Of a stretch of 64,000 bases of DNA, positions 1 to 8,463 are shown piece by piece. The stretch is from contig JANXNW010000281.1 of the NCBI GenBank assembly GCA_025353905.1, positions 1 to 64,000 on the forward strand, written 5' to 3'. The notes under the pieces were generated by a model. That model saw only the letters and a program-made list of their open reading frames with translations, ran no database searches and had not been told where the DNA came from. The translations under genes and the position numbers were made by a program. Position 1 is the first letter of the stretch. Every line of letters starts with the position of its first letter. The DNA comes from Hymenobacter sp. (lineage in GTDB: Bacteria; Bacteroidota; Bacteroidia; Cytophagales; Hymenobacteraceae).

Positions 1-31
1 CCTAAGTCATCTCTGCTACCTTGTATCCCGG

Positions 32-67
32 AATCAATTCTTGATTTTTAATTGCTAATTTTTAATT
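32..67. repeat. AT-rich word-like repeat arm before the first gene
   Basis: A short AT-rich tract with the near-repeated words AATTCTTGATTTTTAATTGC and TAATTTTTAATTC. It resembles the other word-repeat elements in this window; a partner arm would lie off the left edge. The TTG taken as the start of the first gene falls inside it. Confidence 0.4.
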
Positions 68-1785
68 CAACCCTCTGGCCCTGGCTGAGCCTGCTCGTGC
101 CGCTGGCGCTTTATCTCTGGAACCGGCGGCCGGGCCGCGAGGTGGCGGTGGGCAGCCTGCGCTGGCTGGCAGCCGGGGCCAACCGCCGCCTGCGCCGGCT
201 GCGGCCCGAGCAGCTCGCGTTGTTTCTGCTGCGGGCGGCGCTGCTGGCCGTGCTGGCGGGCGCACTGGCTGACCCGCAGTGGCGGGTGCCGCGCCCAGCC
301 GGGCGCGGGCAGGTGCTCATCAGCCCCGCCCTGGCCGACGGGCGCACCCTGGCCGCGCTGCGCCCGGTGTTCGATTCGCTGCGCCGCCTCGGCTACGCGC
401 GCCGCTGGCTGGCAGTGGGCCTGCCCGCCATCGACCCCGCCGATTGGGCGGCCGACTCGCTGGGTACAGCGCGTAAGCAACTGGCTGATAGCAGCTCATC
501 AGGCAAATTTTACCCGGCACGGGTGCGGCTGGCGGCCGACTCGTTTCCGGGTCAGCCGCTGTTCGTGCTCACGCCGGGCGCGCTGCCGGGCTTCTCGGGC
601 GGGCGCGAGGCGCTGCCGGCGCGCGTGAGCTGGCGCACCGTGCCGGGCCGCGCGCCGCGCACCTGGCTCTACGCCGCCACGGCTGGGTCTGGAGATGGGG
701 CCGACAGCCTGCGCCTGCTGCTGGCTACGAGCGACGCGCGCCAAACGACGCTGCGAACGCGGCGCGTGGTGCGGCCCCGGCCGGGCGCGGAACTGGTAGT
801 GGCGGGCCAGCGCCTGCGCTACGAAACCGCGAACAAGCTGGCGTACCTGCGGCCGGTGTTTACCGCCGATTCGGGCCGGCAGCTGGGCGCGGCGGCGGTG
901 CCCGTGGGGCCAGGCAGGCTCCGCGTCTGGGTGTGCGTGGGGCCGGGCCGGGCCGCCGAAGCCCGCTACCTGAGCGCCGCGCTGCGGGCGGCCGCGCTGG
1001 GTTTGCCCGGTCGGCTGGTGCTCACCGTCAGCCCAAACGCACCGCCTGCTGACCCGCCCGGCGGCCTAGCTGCTAACTTGGCCACTGGTGTAGCTGCTGA
1101 CCCAGCCGCCGGCCCGGCTACCGTGCCCGACTGGCTGTTTTGGCTGCGCGATGAGCCGGTGCCCGCTGCCTGGCGCAGGCAGGTGCGGCAGGGGCTGCGG
1201 CTGTGGCAGGAAGCCGCCGGGCCGGGCCAAGCCGACACGGCCGCGCTCGCCGGGTCGGTCGGTGTGGGCGGCGGACCAGGTGAAGCTGTTGTCATCAGCC
1301 GGCGCGGGGCGGTGGTTTCAGAGTCAGCGGTCACTGAAAAACTAGCGGGCCAGTCGGCTGAAAATTCGGCAGCTCTCGCTGAAACAGTCTGGGCCGATGC
1401 GCGCGGCCGGGCCGTCTTGAGCCGTCAGACGGTGGGTGCGGGTGCCCGCTATTTTCTTCATACCCGCTTCGACCCGGCCTGGAGCAGCCTGACAGACAGC
1501 CCCGACCTGCCCGCGCGGCTGCTCGACGTGCTGGCTCCCGTGCCCGAAATCGACCCCAGCCTGGCCGCGCCCGACCAACGGCAACTCGACCCGGCCCAAC
1601 TGCCGGGCCAATTAACATTGGGGTTGGCAACCGGTGCGGCGCGGCCCGCCCAGCCTTTGCCGCCGACCTGGCAGACCCATGACTTGCGGCCCTGGCTGGT
1701 GCTGCTGGCAACGCTGCTCTTCGGCCTGGAGCGGGCGCTCGCCGGCCGGCAAGCGGCGCGCGCCTCGTTTCTTGCGGCCTCATGA
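52..1785 (+). CDS. BatA-domain membrane protein (aerotolerance-operon type)
   Basis: A 577-residue protein. Its first ~80 residues fit the BatA / aerotolerance-regulator N-terminal membrane domain: a hydrophobic segment (about 8-22, with PWLSLLVPLALYLWNRR), a basic loop, then a second segment (about 53-75, with LALFLLRAALLAVLAG). A third hydrophobic stretch near residues 548-562 suggests the large middle part lies in the periplasm. I see no von Willebrand MIDAS motif. In Bacteroidota, proteins of this layout sit in operons with a MoxR ATPase and DUF58/VWA proteins; those would be upstream of the window. Its TGA overlaps the ATG of the next gene (ATGA), so translation is probably coupled. The start is uncertain: TTG is the only candidate before the first membrane segment and it lies in a repeat tract. 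Precise role unknown. Confidence 0.75.
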   Translation: MLIFNSTLWPWLSLLVPLALYLWNRRPGREVAVGSLRWLAAGANRRLRRLRPEQLALFLLRAALLAVLAGALADPQWRVPRPAGRGQVLISPALADGRTLAALRPVFDSLRRLGYARRWLAVGLPAIDPADWAADSLGTARKQLADSSSSGKFYPARVRLAADSFPGQPLFVLTPGALPGFSGGREALPARVSWRTVPGRAPRTWLYAATAGSGDGADSLRLLLATSDARQTTLRTRRVVRPRPGAELVVAGQRLRYETANKLAYLRPVFTADSGRQLGAAAVPVGPGRLRVWVCVGPGRAAEARYLSAALRAAALGLPGRLVLTVSPNAPPADPPGGLAANLATGVAADPAAGPATVPDWLFWLRDEPVPAAWRRQVRQGLRLWQEAAGPGQADTAALAGSVGVGGGPGEAVVISRRGAVVSESAVTEKLAGQSAENSAALAETVWADARGRAVLSRQTVGAGARYFLHTRFDPAWSSLTDSPDLPARLLDVLAPVPEIDPSLAAPDQRQLDPAQLPGQLTLGLATGAARPAQPLPPTWQTHDLRPWLVLLATLLFGLERALAGRQAARASFLAAS

Positions 1786-4112
1786 GCCAGGCCGTTGCCA
1801 TTTACCCGGATGAAGTGCTGCTCGCGGCCCGCTCGCGGCTGCTGGCCCTGGCGCGGCGGCAGCAGTGGCTGCTGCTGGCCCGCGTTGGCGCGCCCGCGCT
1901 GGCCGCGTGGGGACTGTTGGTGGCCGGGGCGCACCGCTACCCGGCAGTCGGGCCGGTGCTGCTGGCAGTGGGGCTGGTATGCCTGGCCGGGCTGGCTTTT
2001 TTGTTAAGAATCAATCGACTGCCCGGCTGGGTCTGGTCTACGCCCGCCGCCGTGGCGCGGCAGCTCAACCGACTTCACCCCGCGCTGGAGGACAGCGCTG
2101 GCCTGCTGCTGCAACCCGCCGAGCGGCTGCCGCTGCTAGGCCAGCTTCAACAGGGGCGCGTGGCCGGGCGGCTGGCAGCGCTGGCTGACGCGCCCGCGCC
2201 GCTGCTGCCAACGCGCTGGCGCGGCACGGGCTGGCTCACGGCGGGCTTGCTGGCGGCCGGGGCGCTGCTGTGGTGGGTGCCGATGCGTCGGGCTGCCATC
2301 GAGGGGCCGGGCGTGGCGTTGAAATTTTCCGCTGAAAAACCCCGGCCCGGCCAGCCGGCCGCGCCACGCCTGGGGCGGCTGCGGCTGCTGGTTACGCCCC
2401 CGGCCTACACCCGGCTGGCGGCTTTCGCGCCGCCGGCCGCTTCTTTTGCTTGCCCGCAAGGGGCGTGGGTGCGCTGGCGGGTGCCGGTGAGCGGGCCGGC
2501 GGCGGGCGCGCCCGAGCTGGAAATCGGTGGGCAGCGGCGGGCCATGCGGCCGGTTTCCGCGCCTGGCTCGGGCACGACGAGCGAGTTTGAAATCAGCCTG
2601 ACGCTCAACGCCTCAGCTTTGTACCGGCTGCGCTACGCGGGGCAGGTGTCGGAGGACTACGCCATTGAAGCGCGGCCCGACCAAGTGCCCATCATTCAAA
2701 TTCAAAGTCCTAAGTCGTACACGCTTATCACGGCGTGCGGTGTGCCGCCAGTCGTACCGCTGCGGGCCGTGCTGCGCGACGACTACGGCCTGACCCGCGC
2801 CGAGCTGGTGCTGACCCTGGCCCAGGGGCAGGGCGAGGCGGTGAAGTTTCGGGAGTTGCGCCGCGACTTGAGCCCTGCGCTGGCCGGGCAGCCGCGCCAG
2901 ACGACCGTTGCCAGCTCGCTCGACTTGCGCGCCCTGGGCCTGGCCCCTGGTGACGAGCTCTACGCCTACCTCACGGCCCAGGACAACCACGGCCAGACCA
3001 CCCGCTCCGACACCTACCTCGTGCAGTGGCAGGACACGGCCGCCGCCACCATGGCCCTGTCGATGGGCCTCGGCGTGAGCACCGCCCCGGCGTATTTTAG
3101 AAGTCAGCGCCAGCTGATTATCGACACCGAAAAGCTGCTGGCTGAGCGTCCGAAGCTGAGTGCCGCCGATTTCGCGCGCCGAGCCAACGAGCTGGGGCAG
3201 GACCAACAAACGCTGCGGCTGCGTTACGGCAAGTTTCTGGGTGAAGAAGCCGAAAAGGGCCTTGGGGCCGCGCCCACAGGCCGCGCTTCGGCCCCGCCTT
3301 CGCCCATTGCCGAAGACGACGCGCCGGCCGGCCCCGCGCCCGTGGCGGCCGACGACCACGACGAGCACGGTCCCGACGACCACGACCACGAGCACGATGA
3401 GCACGACCACGGCGCGCCGCCCGCTTCCATCCGCCGGGCCTCGCCCACGGCCGAAACCGACGCGCTCACCGAACCCTACACGCACAAGCACGACGATGCC
3501 GAAACGGCCGATTTCCTGGAGCCGGCCGTCAAGGTCAAGCTCCACGCCGTGCTCGACGAGATGTGGGCCGCCGAGCTGCGCCTGCGCACCGGCCAGCCCG
3601 CCGCCGCCCGCCCTTACGAGTACCGCGCGTTGCGCCTGCTCAAGGAAGTGCAGCAGCAAACCCGCGCTTACGTGCGCAAAGCGGGCATCGTGCTCGCGCC
3701 CCCGCCCGAAGCCGGCCTGCGCCTGAGCGGCGACCTGACGGGCGCAGCCGCCCCGCGTCGGCAAGCGACCGTGCCGGTGCCGGCCGACCAGCCAGCCGTG
3801 CGGGCTGCGCTGCGCGCGCTGGCCGGGCCGACTAGCGCGCCGGCCGGCGAGTCCGTGGCGCGCGCCCTCGACGGGGCCGCGCCCGCGTTGGCCGCTGCCG
3901 CGCTGGCTCGCCCCGCCTCGTATTTGCCGGCCCTGGCGGCCCTGCGTCGGCTCGGCACCGCCGTCCGTGCCGGCTCGCCGTCCCGTCCCACCGACCTGAT
4001 GCTCACGCAACGCGCGCTCACGGACTTGCTGCCGCTGCCCGCGCCCGCCGCACCTGCTTCCACTGCCCCCGACCGTCTCGCCCGCCGGTATTGGCAAGAG
4101 CTGGCGCGGTGA
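1782..4112 (+). CDS. DUF4175-like membrane protein with a His/Asp-rich segment
   Basis: A 776-residue protein that starts inside the stop codon of the BatA-domain gene. Three hydrophobic segments occupy roughly residues 28-48, 52-70 and 148-166, followed by a long probably periplasmic part. This matches large proteins encoded in BatA-type operons of Bacteroidota (DUF4175-like); the family assignment is by layout and composition and is moderate. Around residues 524-547 is a cluster of alternating His, Asp and Glu (DDHDHEHDEHDH), a possible metal-binding stretch, followed by a second His/Asp patch (YTHKHDDAETAD). The C-terminal third is Ala/Pro-rich. The stop codon TGA lies at the start of a GGTGAGTTGGTGAGATGG word repeat. 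Confidence 0.65.
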   Translation: MSQAVAIYPDEVLLAARSRLLALARRQQWLLLARVGAPALAAWGLLVAGAHRYPAVGPVLLAVGLVCLAGLAFLLRINRLPGWVWSTPAAVARQLNRLHPALEDSAGLLLQPAERLPLLGQLQQGRVAGRLAALADAPAPLLPTRWRGTGWLTAGLLAAGALLWWVPMRRAAIEGPGVALKFSAEKPRPGQPAAPRLGRLRLLVTPPAYTRLAAFAPPAASFACPQGAWVRWRVPVSGPAAGAPELEIGGQRRAMRPVSAPGSGTTSEFEISLTLNASALYRLRYAGQVSEDYAIEARPDQVPIIQIQSPKSYTLITACGVPPVVPLRAVLRDDYGLTRAELVLTLAQGQGEAVKFRELRRDLSPALAGQPRQTTVASSLDLRALGLAPGDELYAYLTAQDNHGQTTRSDTYLVQWQDTAAATMALSMGLGVSTAPAYFRSQRQLIIDTEKLLAERPKLSAADFARRANELGQDQQTLRLRYGKFLGEEAEKGLGAAPTGRASAPPSPIAEDDAPAGPAPVAADDHDEHGPDDHDHEHDEHDHGAPPASIRRASPTAETDALTEPYTHKHDDAETADFLEPAVKVKLHAVLDEMWAAELRLRTGQPAAARPYEYRALRLLKEVQQQTRAYVRKAGIVLAPPPEAGLRLSGDLTGAAAPRRQATVPVPADQPAVRAALRALAGPTSAPAGESVARALDGAAPALAAAALARPASYLPALAALRRLGTAVRAGSPSRPTDLMLTQRALTDLLPLPAPAAPASTAPDRLARRYWQELAR

Positions 4113-4219
4113 GTTGGTGAGATGGTAAGCTATGCGGAGCACAGCGAAGCATCTCGCCCGCTCTATTGCTGATGAATGAGGCTACTGCACCATGCGAGCT
4201 GCTCCGCTGTGCTCTGCAT
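4109..4219. repeat. Word repeat plus inverted repeat between BatA-operon genes 2 and 3
   Basis: The words GGTGAGTTGGTGAGATGG (4109-4126) are followed by an inverted repeat: left arm 4132-4157 and right arm 4194-4219 match at about 22 of 26 positions (core GAGCACAGCGAAGC / GCTCCGCTGTGCTC). The stop of the upstream gene is the first TGA of the word. Confidence 0.8.
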
Positions 4220-4250
4220 GACAAAGACCCCCCAATACCCAATACCCAGC

Positions 4251-6155
4251 GTGAGCTTACCCACCCTTCTTTACCCGCCGCTGCTGCTAGCCGCCTGCCT
4301 GCTACTGGCGCTGGGCCTGCTGCTGGCCGCCGCACGGCGGGCCGACCGGCAGCGGCTGCTAGTGCGGCTGTTGGCCAGTGCGTTGGCTCCGCTGGCGCTC
4401 TGGCTGACGGCGTACCCGCCGACGCGGGCGGTGCGGGCGACGGGCGGCGCAGTGCTCGTGCTCACGCCCGGCTATTCGCCCGACACGCTGCGGGTGCTCC
4501 GCCAACGGCTGGGGCCGGGCACTCCGACGTGGGCTTACGGCGTGCCCGCGCCGGCCGGGGCACGGCCGCTGGGCAGCCTGCTGGCGCTGGCCGAGCAGCG
4601 GCCCGCTTTGCGGCAAATGCACCTGCTGGGCGCGGGCGTGGCAGCCGCCGCGCTGCCCGCGCTGGGCGAGGTGCCGGTAGTAGCTCACCTGGGCCGGTCC
4701 TTCGTGGGCATCGCGACGGCTGATTGGAGCCGGCAACTCACGTTAGGTCAGCAGTTTTGGGTAGAAGGCCAGGTGAGCGCCGCCTCGGTCGACGGGCCGA
4801 CCTGGCTGAATTTATGGGCCGACGGCGCGGGGCGCGACTCGGTGCGGCTGCCAGTGGGCGGCGGGCCATTTCGGCTGCGCTACCGGCCCCGCGCGGCGGG
4901 CCTGGCCGGCTACGAGCTACGCCTGCGCCCGGCCGTCGGCCCGCTGCTGGCCCGGGAGCCGCTGCCCATTGAAATAACCGAGCCCGCCCGCCCGCCGGTG
5001 CTGCTGTTGGCCGCCGCGCCGGGCTTTGAGCTGAAATTTCTTAAAAACAGCCTGGCCGCTACGGGCCGGGCCGTGGCGGCGCGCACTGGCTTAAGCAAAG
5101 GTTTAATGGCCAGTGAGTTTTTGAACCATCCGGCTCAGGTGCTTGACCGCCTCACGCCTGCGGCCCTGGCCCGCTACGGTGTAGTGGTGGCCGATGCCGA
5201 CGCACTGGTCGCGCTGCCCGCTACTGATGCCCGCGCGCTGGCTGCGGCCCTGCGCCAGGGCCGGCTGGGGCTGCTGGTGCTCGCCGACGCAAGTGCCGCC
5301 CGCCCCGGCAGCTCGCTCCCGACCGTGCTAGGGCGCGCGCGGGCGGCGTTCATGGTGCGGGCGCGGGTGGGCGCGGCGGCTACACTCGCTCAGCCGCTGA
5401 GCTGGGCCGACGCGCCCGGCCCGGCCAAAGCCCGCCTGCCGGCCGAGCTCCGACCCGCCCCCGGCTGGCGGTCGCTGCTCACCGGGCCGGGCGGGGTGCT
5501 GTTGGCGGCCAGCCAGCGCGTGGGCCTGGGCACGGTGGTGGTGTCGGTGATGCCCGAAACTTTTCCGTTGGCCTTGAGCGGGCAAACGGCAGTTTACGCT
5601 TCGTTGTGGAGCGCGCTGCTCACGGCCGCGCAGCCGCCACCCCCCGCTGCGCCCACCTGGCAGCTGCTCACGGCCTGGCCGCGCCCCGGCCAACCGCTAA
5701 CGCTGCGTCTGGTCGGCGGTATGGTCCGGCCCGCCGACCAGGCCGACCAGGACAACCAAGCCGACCAGGCCGACCAGGTGCCGCCCGTCGTGCGCGGGCT
5801 ATCACGGCCATTATTTGATAGCCAGGGGCCTTCCGCGCGCTTGGGCCTGGCCCAGGACCCGCGCCTGCCCGAGTGGCGCACCGCACCCTACTGGCCCGCC
5901 GTGTCGGGCTGGCATGAGGTACGCGGCCCCGGCGTGGCCGTCCGCCACTTCTACGTTTTCGATTCCGCCGCCTGGGCTGGCCCTGAGCAGACCGTTCGGC
6001 AGCAGGCGCTGGCCGCCCGCGCTGCCCGGCTGCGGCAGGGCGTAGCCTCTCGGTCCGACGCGCTGGAAACGGTGCGGCAACCGTGGCCAGTGGGCTGGTT
6101 TTTCGGGCTTTTTCTGCTGGCGGCAGGATTCCTGTGGCTCGAAGAGAAGCTGTGA
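4251..6155 (+). CDS. BatA-operon membrane protein of unknown function (gene 3)
   Basis: I take the GTG at 4251 as start, giving about 634 residues (VSLPTLLYPPLLLAACLLL). An earlier in-frame ATG at 4176 would put the N-terminus inside an inverted repeat and is unlikely; ATG 4218 is a second alternative. Two hydrophobic segments near the N-terminus (about 6-28 and 36-55) and one near the C-terminus (about 613-630, WFFGLFLLAAGFLW) enclose a large probably periplasmic domain. Third genes of BatA-type operons in Bacteroidota often carry a VWA-like or glutamine-amidotransferase-like fold; I see no clear catalytic motif. Around residues 493-509 there is a low-complexity DQADQDNQADQADQ stretch encoded by near-identical nucleotide repeats (5735-5780). 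Confidence 0.65.
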   Translation: MSLPTLLYPPLLLAACLLLALGLLLAAARRADRQRLLVRLLASALAPLALWLTAYPPTRAVRATGGAVLVLTPGYSPDTLRVLRQRLGPGTPTWAYGVPAPAGARPLGSLLALAEQRPALRQMHLLGAGVAAAALPALGEVPVVAHLGRSFVGIATADWSRQLTLGQQFWVEGQVSAASVDGPTWLNLWADGAGRDSVRLPVGGGPFRLRYRPRAAGLAGYELRLRPAVGPLLAREPLPIEITEPARPPVLLLAAAPGFELKFLKNSLAATGRAVAARTGLSKGLMASEFLNHPAQVLDRLTPAALARYGVVVADADALVALPATDARALAAALRQGRLGLLVLADASAARPGSSLPTVLGRARAAFMVRARVGAAATLAQPLSWADAPGPAKARLPAELRPAPGWRSLLTGPGGVLLAASQRVGLGTVVVSVMPETFPLALSGQTAVYASLWSALLTAAQPPPPAAPTWQLLTAWPRPGQPLTLRLVGGMVRPADQADQDNQADQADQVPPVVRGLSRPLFDSQGPSARLGLAQDPRLPEWRTAPYWPAVSGWHEVRGPGVAVRHFYVFDSAAWAGPEQTVRQQALAARAARLRQGVASRSDALETVRQPWPVGWFFGLFLLAAGFLWLEEKL

Positions 6156-6180
6156 TATGCCGTCCAAGGAGGCTTCTTCG

Positions 6181-6280
6181 CTTGATTTTACTAAGACCTG
6201 AGACGTTGGACATGAGACGCTCGCCAGACGCTCGCCGAGAAAGTCTCAGGTTTAACGTCTCAGGTTTTAGTAAAATCAAG
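6181..6280. repeat. Long inverted repeat between convergent genes
   Basis: Arms 6181-6207 and 6254-6280 are complementary at 26 of 27 positions. The interior consists of words around CATGAGACG, CTCGCC and GTCTCAGG. The TGA stop of coaE on the minus strand falls inside the right arm. Confidence 0.9.
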
Positions 6281-6895
6281 CGACTTTTCCGCTACTTCAC
6301 CACCTCGCCGGATGGCCGCGTCCAGGGCCAGCACCTGGGGCAGCACGAGCTGCGAGTCGTCGTTGTAAACGACATACGTGGCGCGGCGCACCTTTTCGTC
6401 GTCATCGAGCTGCCGGGCCATGATGGCTTGCACGTCGGCGGCTGAGCGCTGCGGGTCGCGGCGCAGCACCCGCGCCTGCCTCATTGCCGCCGGGGCCCAC
6501 ACCGTGATGACGGCATCCAGGCCCCGGTCGATGTTGGCTTCGAAAAGCAAAGCGGCCTCTTTGAGTACGTACGGCTGGCCGGCGGCCGCCTGTTGGCTCG
6601 CCCAGGCGGCAAAGTCCGCGCCTACTCGCGGATGCACCAGCTCGTTGAGCCAGGCCAGCTGGGTGGGATTGTTGAAAGCGACCCGCGCCAGATAAGCCCG
6701 GTCGAGCTGCCCGGCCGCATCATACGTTGCCAGCCCAAATGCGGCCGTGAGCTGTTCGCGCAGGGCCGGGTCGTGGGCCATGAGCCACTTGGCCCGGCTG
6801 TCCGAATCATACACCGGCACCCCAAGCGCGGCAAATACCCGCGCCACCACGCTCTTGCCCGAGCCAATGCCGCCAGTGATGCCGATGAGAAGCAT
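6260..6895 (-). CDS. coaE: Dephospho-CoA kinase CoaE
   Basis: A 211-residue protein that phosphorylates the ribose 3'-OH of dephospho-CoA, the last step of coenzyme A synthesis, in the cytosol. The P-loop GITGGIGSGKS is at residues 5-15. VYDSDSRAKWLM follows, as in CoaE, where this Asp binds substrate. LVHPRVGADF and EAALLFEANIDRGLD are the expected core motifs of the family. Length is normal. It lies at the 3' end of the nusB/DUF1573/yajC/ybbR neighbourhood, a common Bacteroidota order, but is separated from ybbR by a ~200 bp nested inverted repeat. The last codons (ACT AAA ACC TGA) are part of the inverted repeat shared with the convergent gene, so the repeat supplies the C-terminal Thr-Lys-Thr and the stop. 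Confidence 0.95.
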   Translation of the reverse strand: MLLIGITGGIGSGKSVVARVFAALGVPVYDSDSRAKWLMAHDPALREQLTAAFGLATYDAAGQLDRAYLARVAFNNPTQLAWLNELVHPRVGADFAAWASQQAAAGQPYVLKEAALLFEANIDRGLDAVITVWAPAAMRQARVLRRDPQRSAADVQAIMARQLDDDEKVRRATYVVYNDDSQLVLPQVLALDAAIRRGGEVAEKSLDFTKT

Positions 6896-6896
6896 A

Positions 6897-7101
6897 GTGT
6901 TAGTGATTAGTGATTAATGATTAGTGATTAATGGTCATATGACTTACGCAACGCGTCCGTCATTGCGAGCGCAGCGAAGCAATCGCCCCTGTCAAGCATG
7001 TTCGACGAGCCGAACAACGAGCCGAATAGGTGTAATTGCTTCGCTACGCTCGCAATGACGAACGAGAAATTGACCACTAACCACTAACCATTAATCACTT
7101 A
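6897..7101. repeat. Nested double inverted repeat between ybbR-like gene and coaE
   Basis: Outer arms are built from GATTAGTGATTAATG words (about 6903-6936) and the complementary ACCACTAACCATTAATCAC words (about 7072-7100). Inside is a second pair: 6958-6983 (CATTGCGAGCGCAGCGAAGC) against 7034-7059 (GCTTCGCTACGCTCGCAATG). The stop codon of the ybbR-like gene (AGTGATTAA) is part of the outer right arm. Confidence 0.9.
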
Positions 7102-7558
7102 CTGAGTCGGCTGGCGGGGTGCCCGGGCCGGGCGTCAGGTAGAACGAGGCGGAGTCGTCGGGCAGGCTTAGCAGGCGTACGCCGCCCAGAGCGCGGCGCA
7201 ACGGGGGCCGCAGCGGCGAGCGTAGCGGCGGGGTGCCGGGCAGGCGCAGGTGCACTTCGGCCGGGGGCAGGTGCAGACCCAGCGCCCGGCTCAGCAGTCG
7301 CCAGCCCGCGCCGCGCACCTGCACCAGCACGGTGGGCGGCAGCGGCCGGGCGGGGTGGTAGCGTTGGGCGTTGTAGCGCCAGCTCACCGGATATTCGAGC
7401 GGCGCGGTGTAGCTCCGGCTCAGGGCGTGCAGCAGCCACAGCGTACTGGCGATGAGCAGGCAAATGCCCACGGCCCGGTAGTAGCTTGGGGTTCGCCCAA
7501 CAAGCGGCCGCAGCAGGCGGCGCAGCAGCGCGCCGCCAGTAGTTCGGGCGGGCCTCAC
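7091..7558 (-). CDS. Short YbbR-like domain protein
   Basis: A 155-residue protein if read from GTG at 7558, 4 nt after the yajC stop. A longer frame to 7699 exists but would overlap yajC deeply. One membrane segment (about 25-42, AVGICLLIASTLWLLHAL) is followed by a single YbbR-like repeat (PLEYPVSWRYNAQRY ... PTVLVQVRGAGWRLLSRALG). YbbR/CdaR proteins are membrane-anchored with several such repeats on the outer face, and Bacteroidota versions are usually about twice this long, so this one appears shortened. Context (DUF1573-yajC-ybbR-coaE) supports the call. Role in Bacteroidota is unclear; in Firmicutes CdaR regulates a diadenylate cyclase, not seen here. The stop codon lies in a repeat. 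Confidence 0.7.
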   Translation of the reverse strand: MRPARTTGGALLRRLLRPLVGRTPSYYRAVGICLLIASTLWLLHALSRSYTAPLEYPVSWRYNAQRYHPARPLPPTVLVQVRGAGWRLLSRALGLHLPPAEVHLRLPGTPPLRSPLRPPLRRALGGVRLLSLPDDSASFYLTPGPGTPPADSVSD

Positions 7559-7562
7559 GCTG

Positions 7563-7913
7563 CTACGAGCCGCTGCTAAGCGTGGCGCTGGTGCCGCTGT
7601 CGGCCGCCGCCGGCGAGCCGGCCGTGCGGGCAATCGCGCTCCGGTCGAAGCGCAGCCGCTGGCCCCGCTCCACTTCGAGCAGCACCGTTTCGGGGCCAAT
7701 TTCCACCACTAGCCCGTGCAAGCCGCCGATGGTCACCACCCGGCTGCCCTTCACCAGCGACTCGCGGAAGGCTTTCGCGTCGGCCGTTTTGCGCTGCTGC
7801 GGCCGAATCATGAAGAAATACAGCACCAGCCCGATTGCCACCGGAAACACGAACTGCATAATGCTGGCCCCCGGCGCGGCCTGGAGCAAAAGCGAGAGGA
7901 ACATCGTCGTCAT
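7563..7913 (-). CDS. yajC: Preprotein translocase accessory subunit YajC
   Basis: A 116-residue single-pass membrane protein associated with SecDF. Start ATG at 7913 overlaps the DUF1573 stop (ATGA). The single membrane segment (about 22-38, [14 protein letters not shown]) runs straight into the YajC signature [11 protein letters not shown], followed by the family's small cytosolic domain: [20 protein letters not shown] with [18 protein letters not shown]. The Ser/Ala/Thr-rich C-terminus is variable in the family. The overlap with the upstream gene and the 4-nt gap to the ybbR-like gene indicate one transcript. Confidence 0.93.
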   Translation of the reverse strand: MTTMFLSLLLQAAPGASIMQFVFPVAIGLVLYFFMIRPQQRKTADAKAFRESLVKGSRVVTIGGLHGLVVEIGPETVLLEVERGQRLRFDRSAIARTAGSPAAADSGTSATLSSGS

Positions 7914-8458
7914 GGAGCAGGAGTGGGAGTGGGAGCGGGGATAGTCGGGGCAGCCAGAATGACGCCTTTGATAACGAGGACAGTAGTGGCCGGCTGCGTA
8001 TTGGCTCGCACACTCACCGACTTGTTGATAATGCCTTCTTTGCCGCGGCTGTCGAAGCGCACTTCCAGCCGGCCCCGGCCGCCGGGCGGCACGGGGTCTT
8101 TGGTCCAACTCGGCGTGGTGCAGCCGCACGAGGCCGTCGCGTCGGCGATAAGCAGCGCCGACTTGCCGGTGTTGGTGAAGCTAAACGTGTGGCCCACCAC
8201 GCTGTCGGGCGCGATGCGGCCGAAATCGAACTGCTGCTCGGCAAAGGTCAGCACCGGCGCGTTGGGGTTCACGGCTTCGGTTTCGGCGGCTACGTTGGGG
8301 TTGTCGATGGTCGGGTTGGCCTTCGCGTCGGCATCGGCCTGGGCAGCGGCCGCGTTCATGCCTTGCGCGCCGGCTTCGGGTCGGTCGCGGTTGCAGGCCG
8401 CCAGCCCCAGCGCGGCGGCCAGCAGCCAATAATTCAAGTGGTTAAAGTAGAGGCGCAC
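7910..8458 (-). CDS. DUF1573 lipoprotein
   Basis: A 182-residue protein starting at GTG 8458. Its N-terminus is a lipoprotein signal ([12 protein letters not shown], Cys at about residue 22), so it is probably anchored in an envelope membrane. A linker rich in Ala, Asn and Asp precedes a DUF1573 immunoglobulin-like domain (about 67-168) with the typical [25 protein letters not shown] and SCGCTTPSW motifs. The C-terminus is Pro/Thr/Ala-rich. DUF1573 genes are regular neighbours of nusB and yajC in Bacteroidota; no biochemical role is established. It is 5 nt downstream of the isocitrate dehydrogenase gene and overlaps yajC. Confidence 0.88.
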   Translation of the reverse strand: MRLYFNHLNYWLLAAALGLAACNRDRPEAGAQGMNAAAAQADADAKANPTIDNPNVAAETEAVNPNAPVLTFAEQQFDFGRIAPDSVVGHTFSFTNTGKSALLIADATASCGCTTPSWTKDPVPPGGRGRLEVRFDSRGKEGIINKSVSVRANTQPATTVLVIKGVILAAPTIPAPTPTPAP

Positions 8459-8463
8459 GGTCG

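Noticed and set aside
2613-4142. 509-codon minus-strand frame opposite the DUF4175-like gene
   Set aside because: High-GC shadow frame: His/Arg/Gly-rich, no recognisable domain, and the plus-strand gene has consistent membrane segments and overlap with its neighbour.
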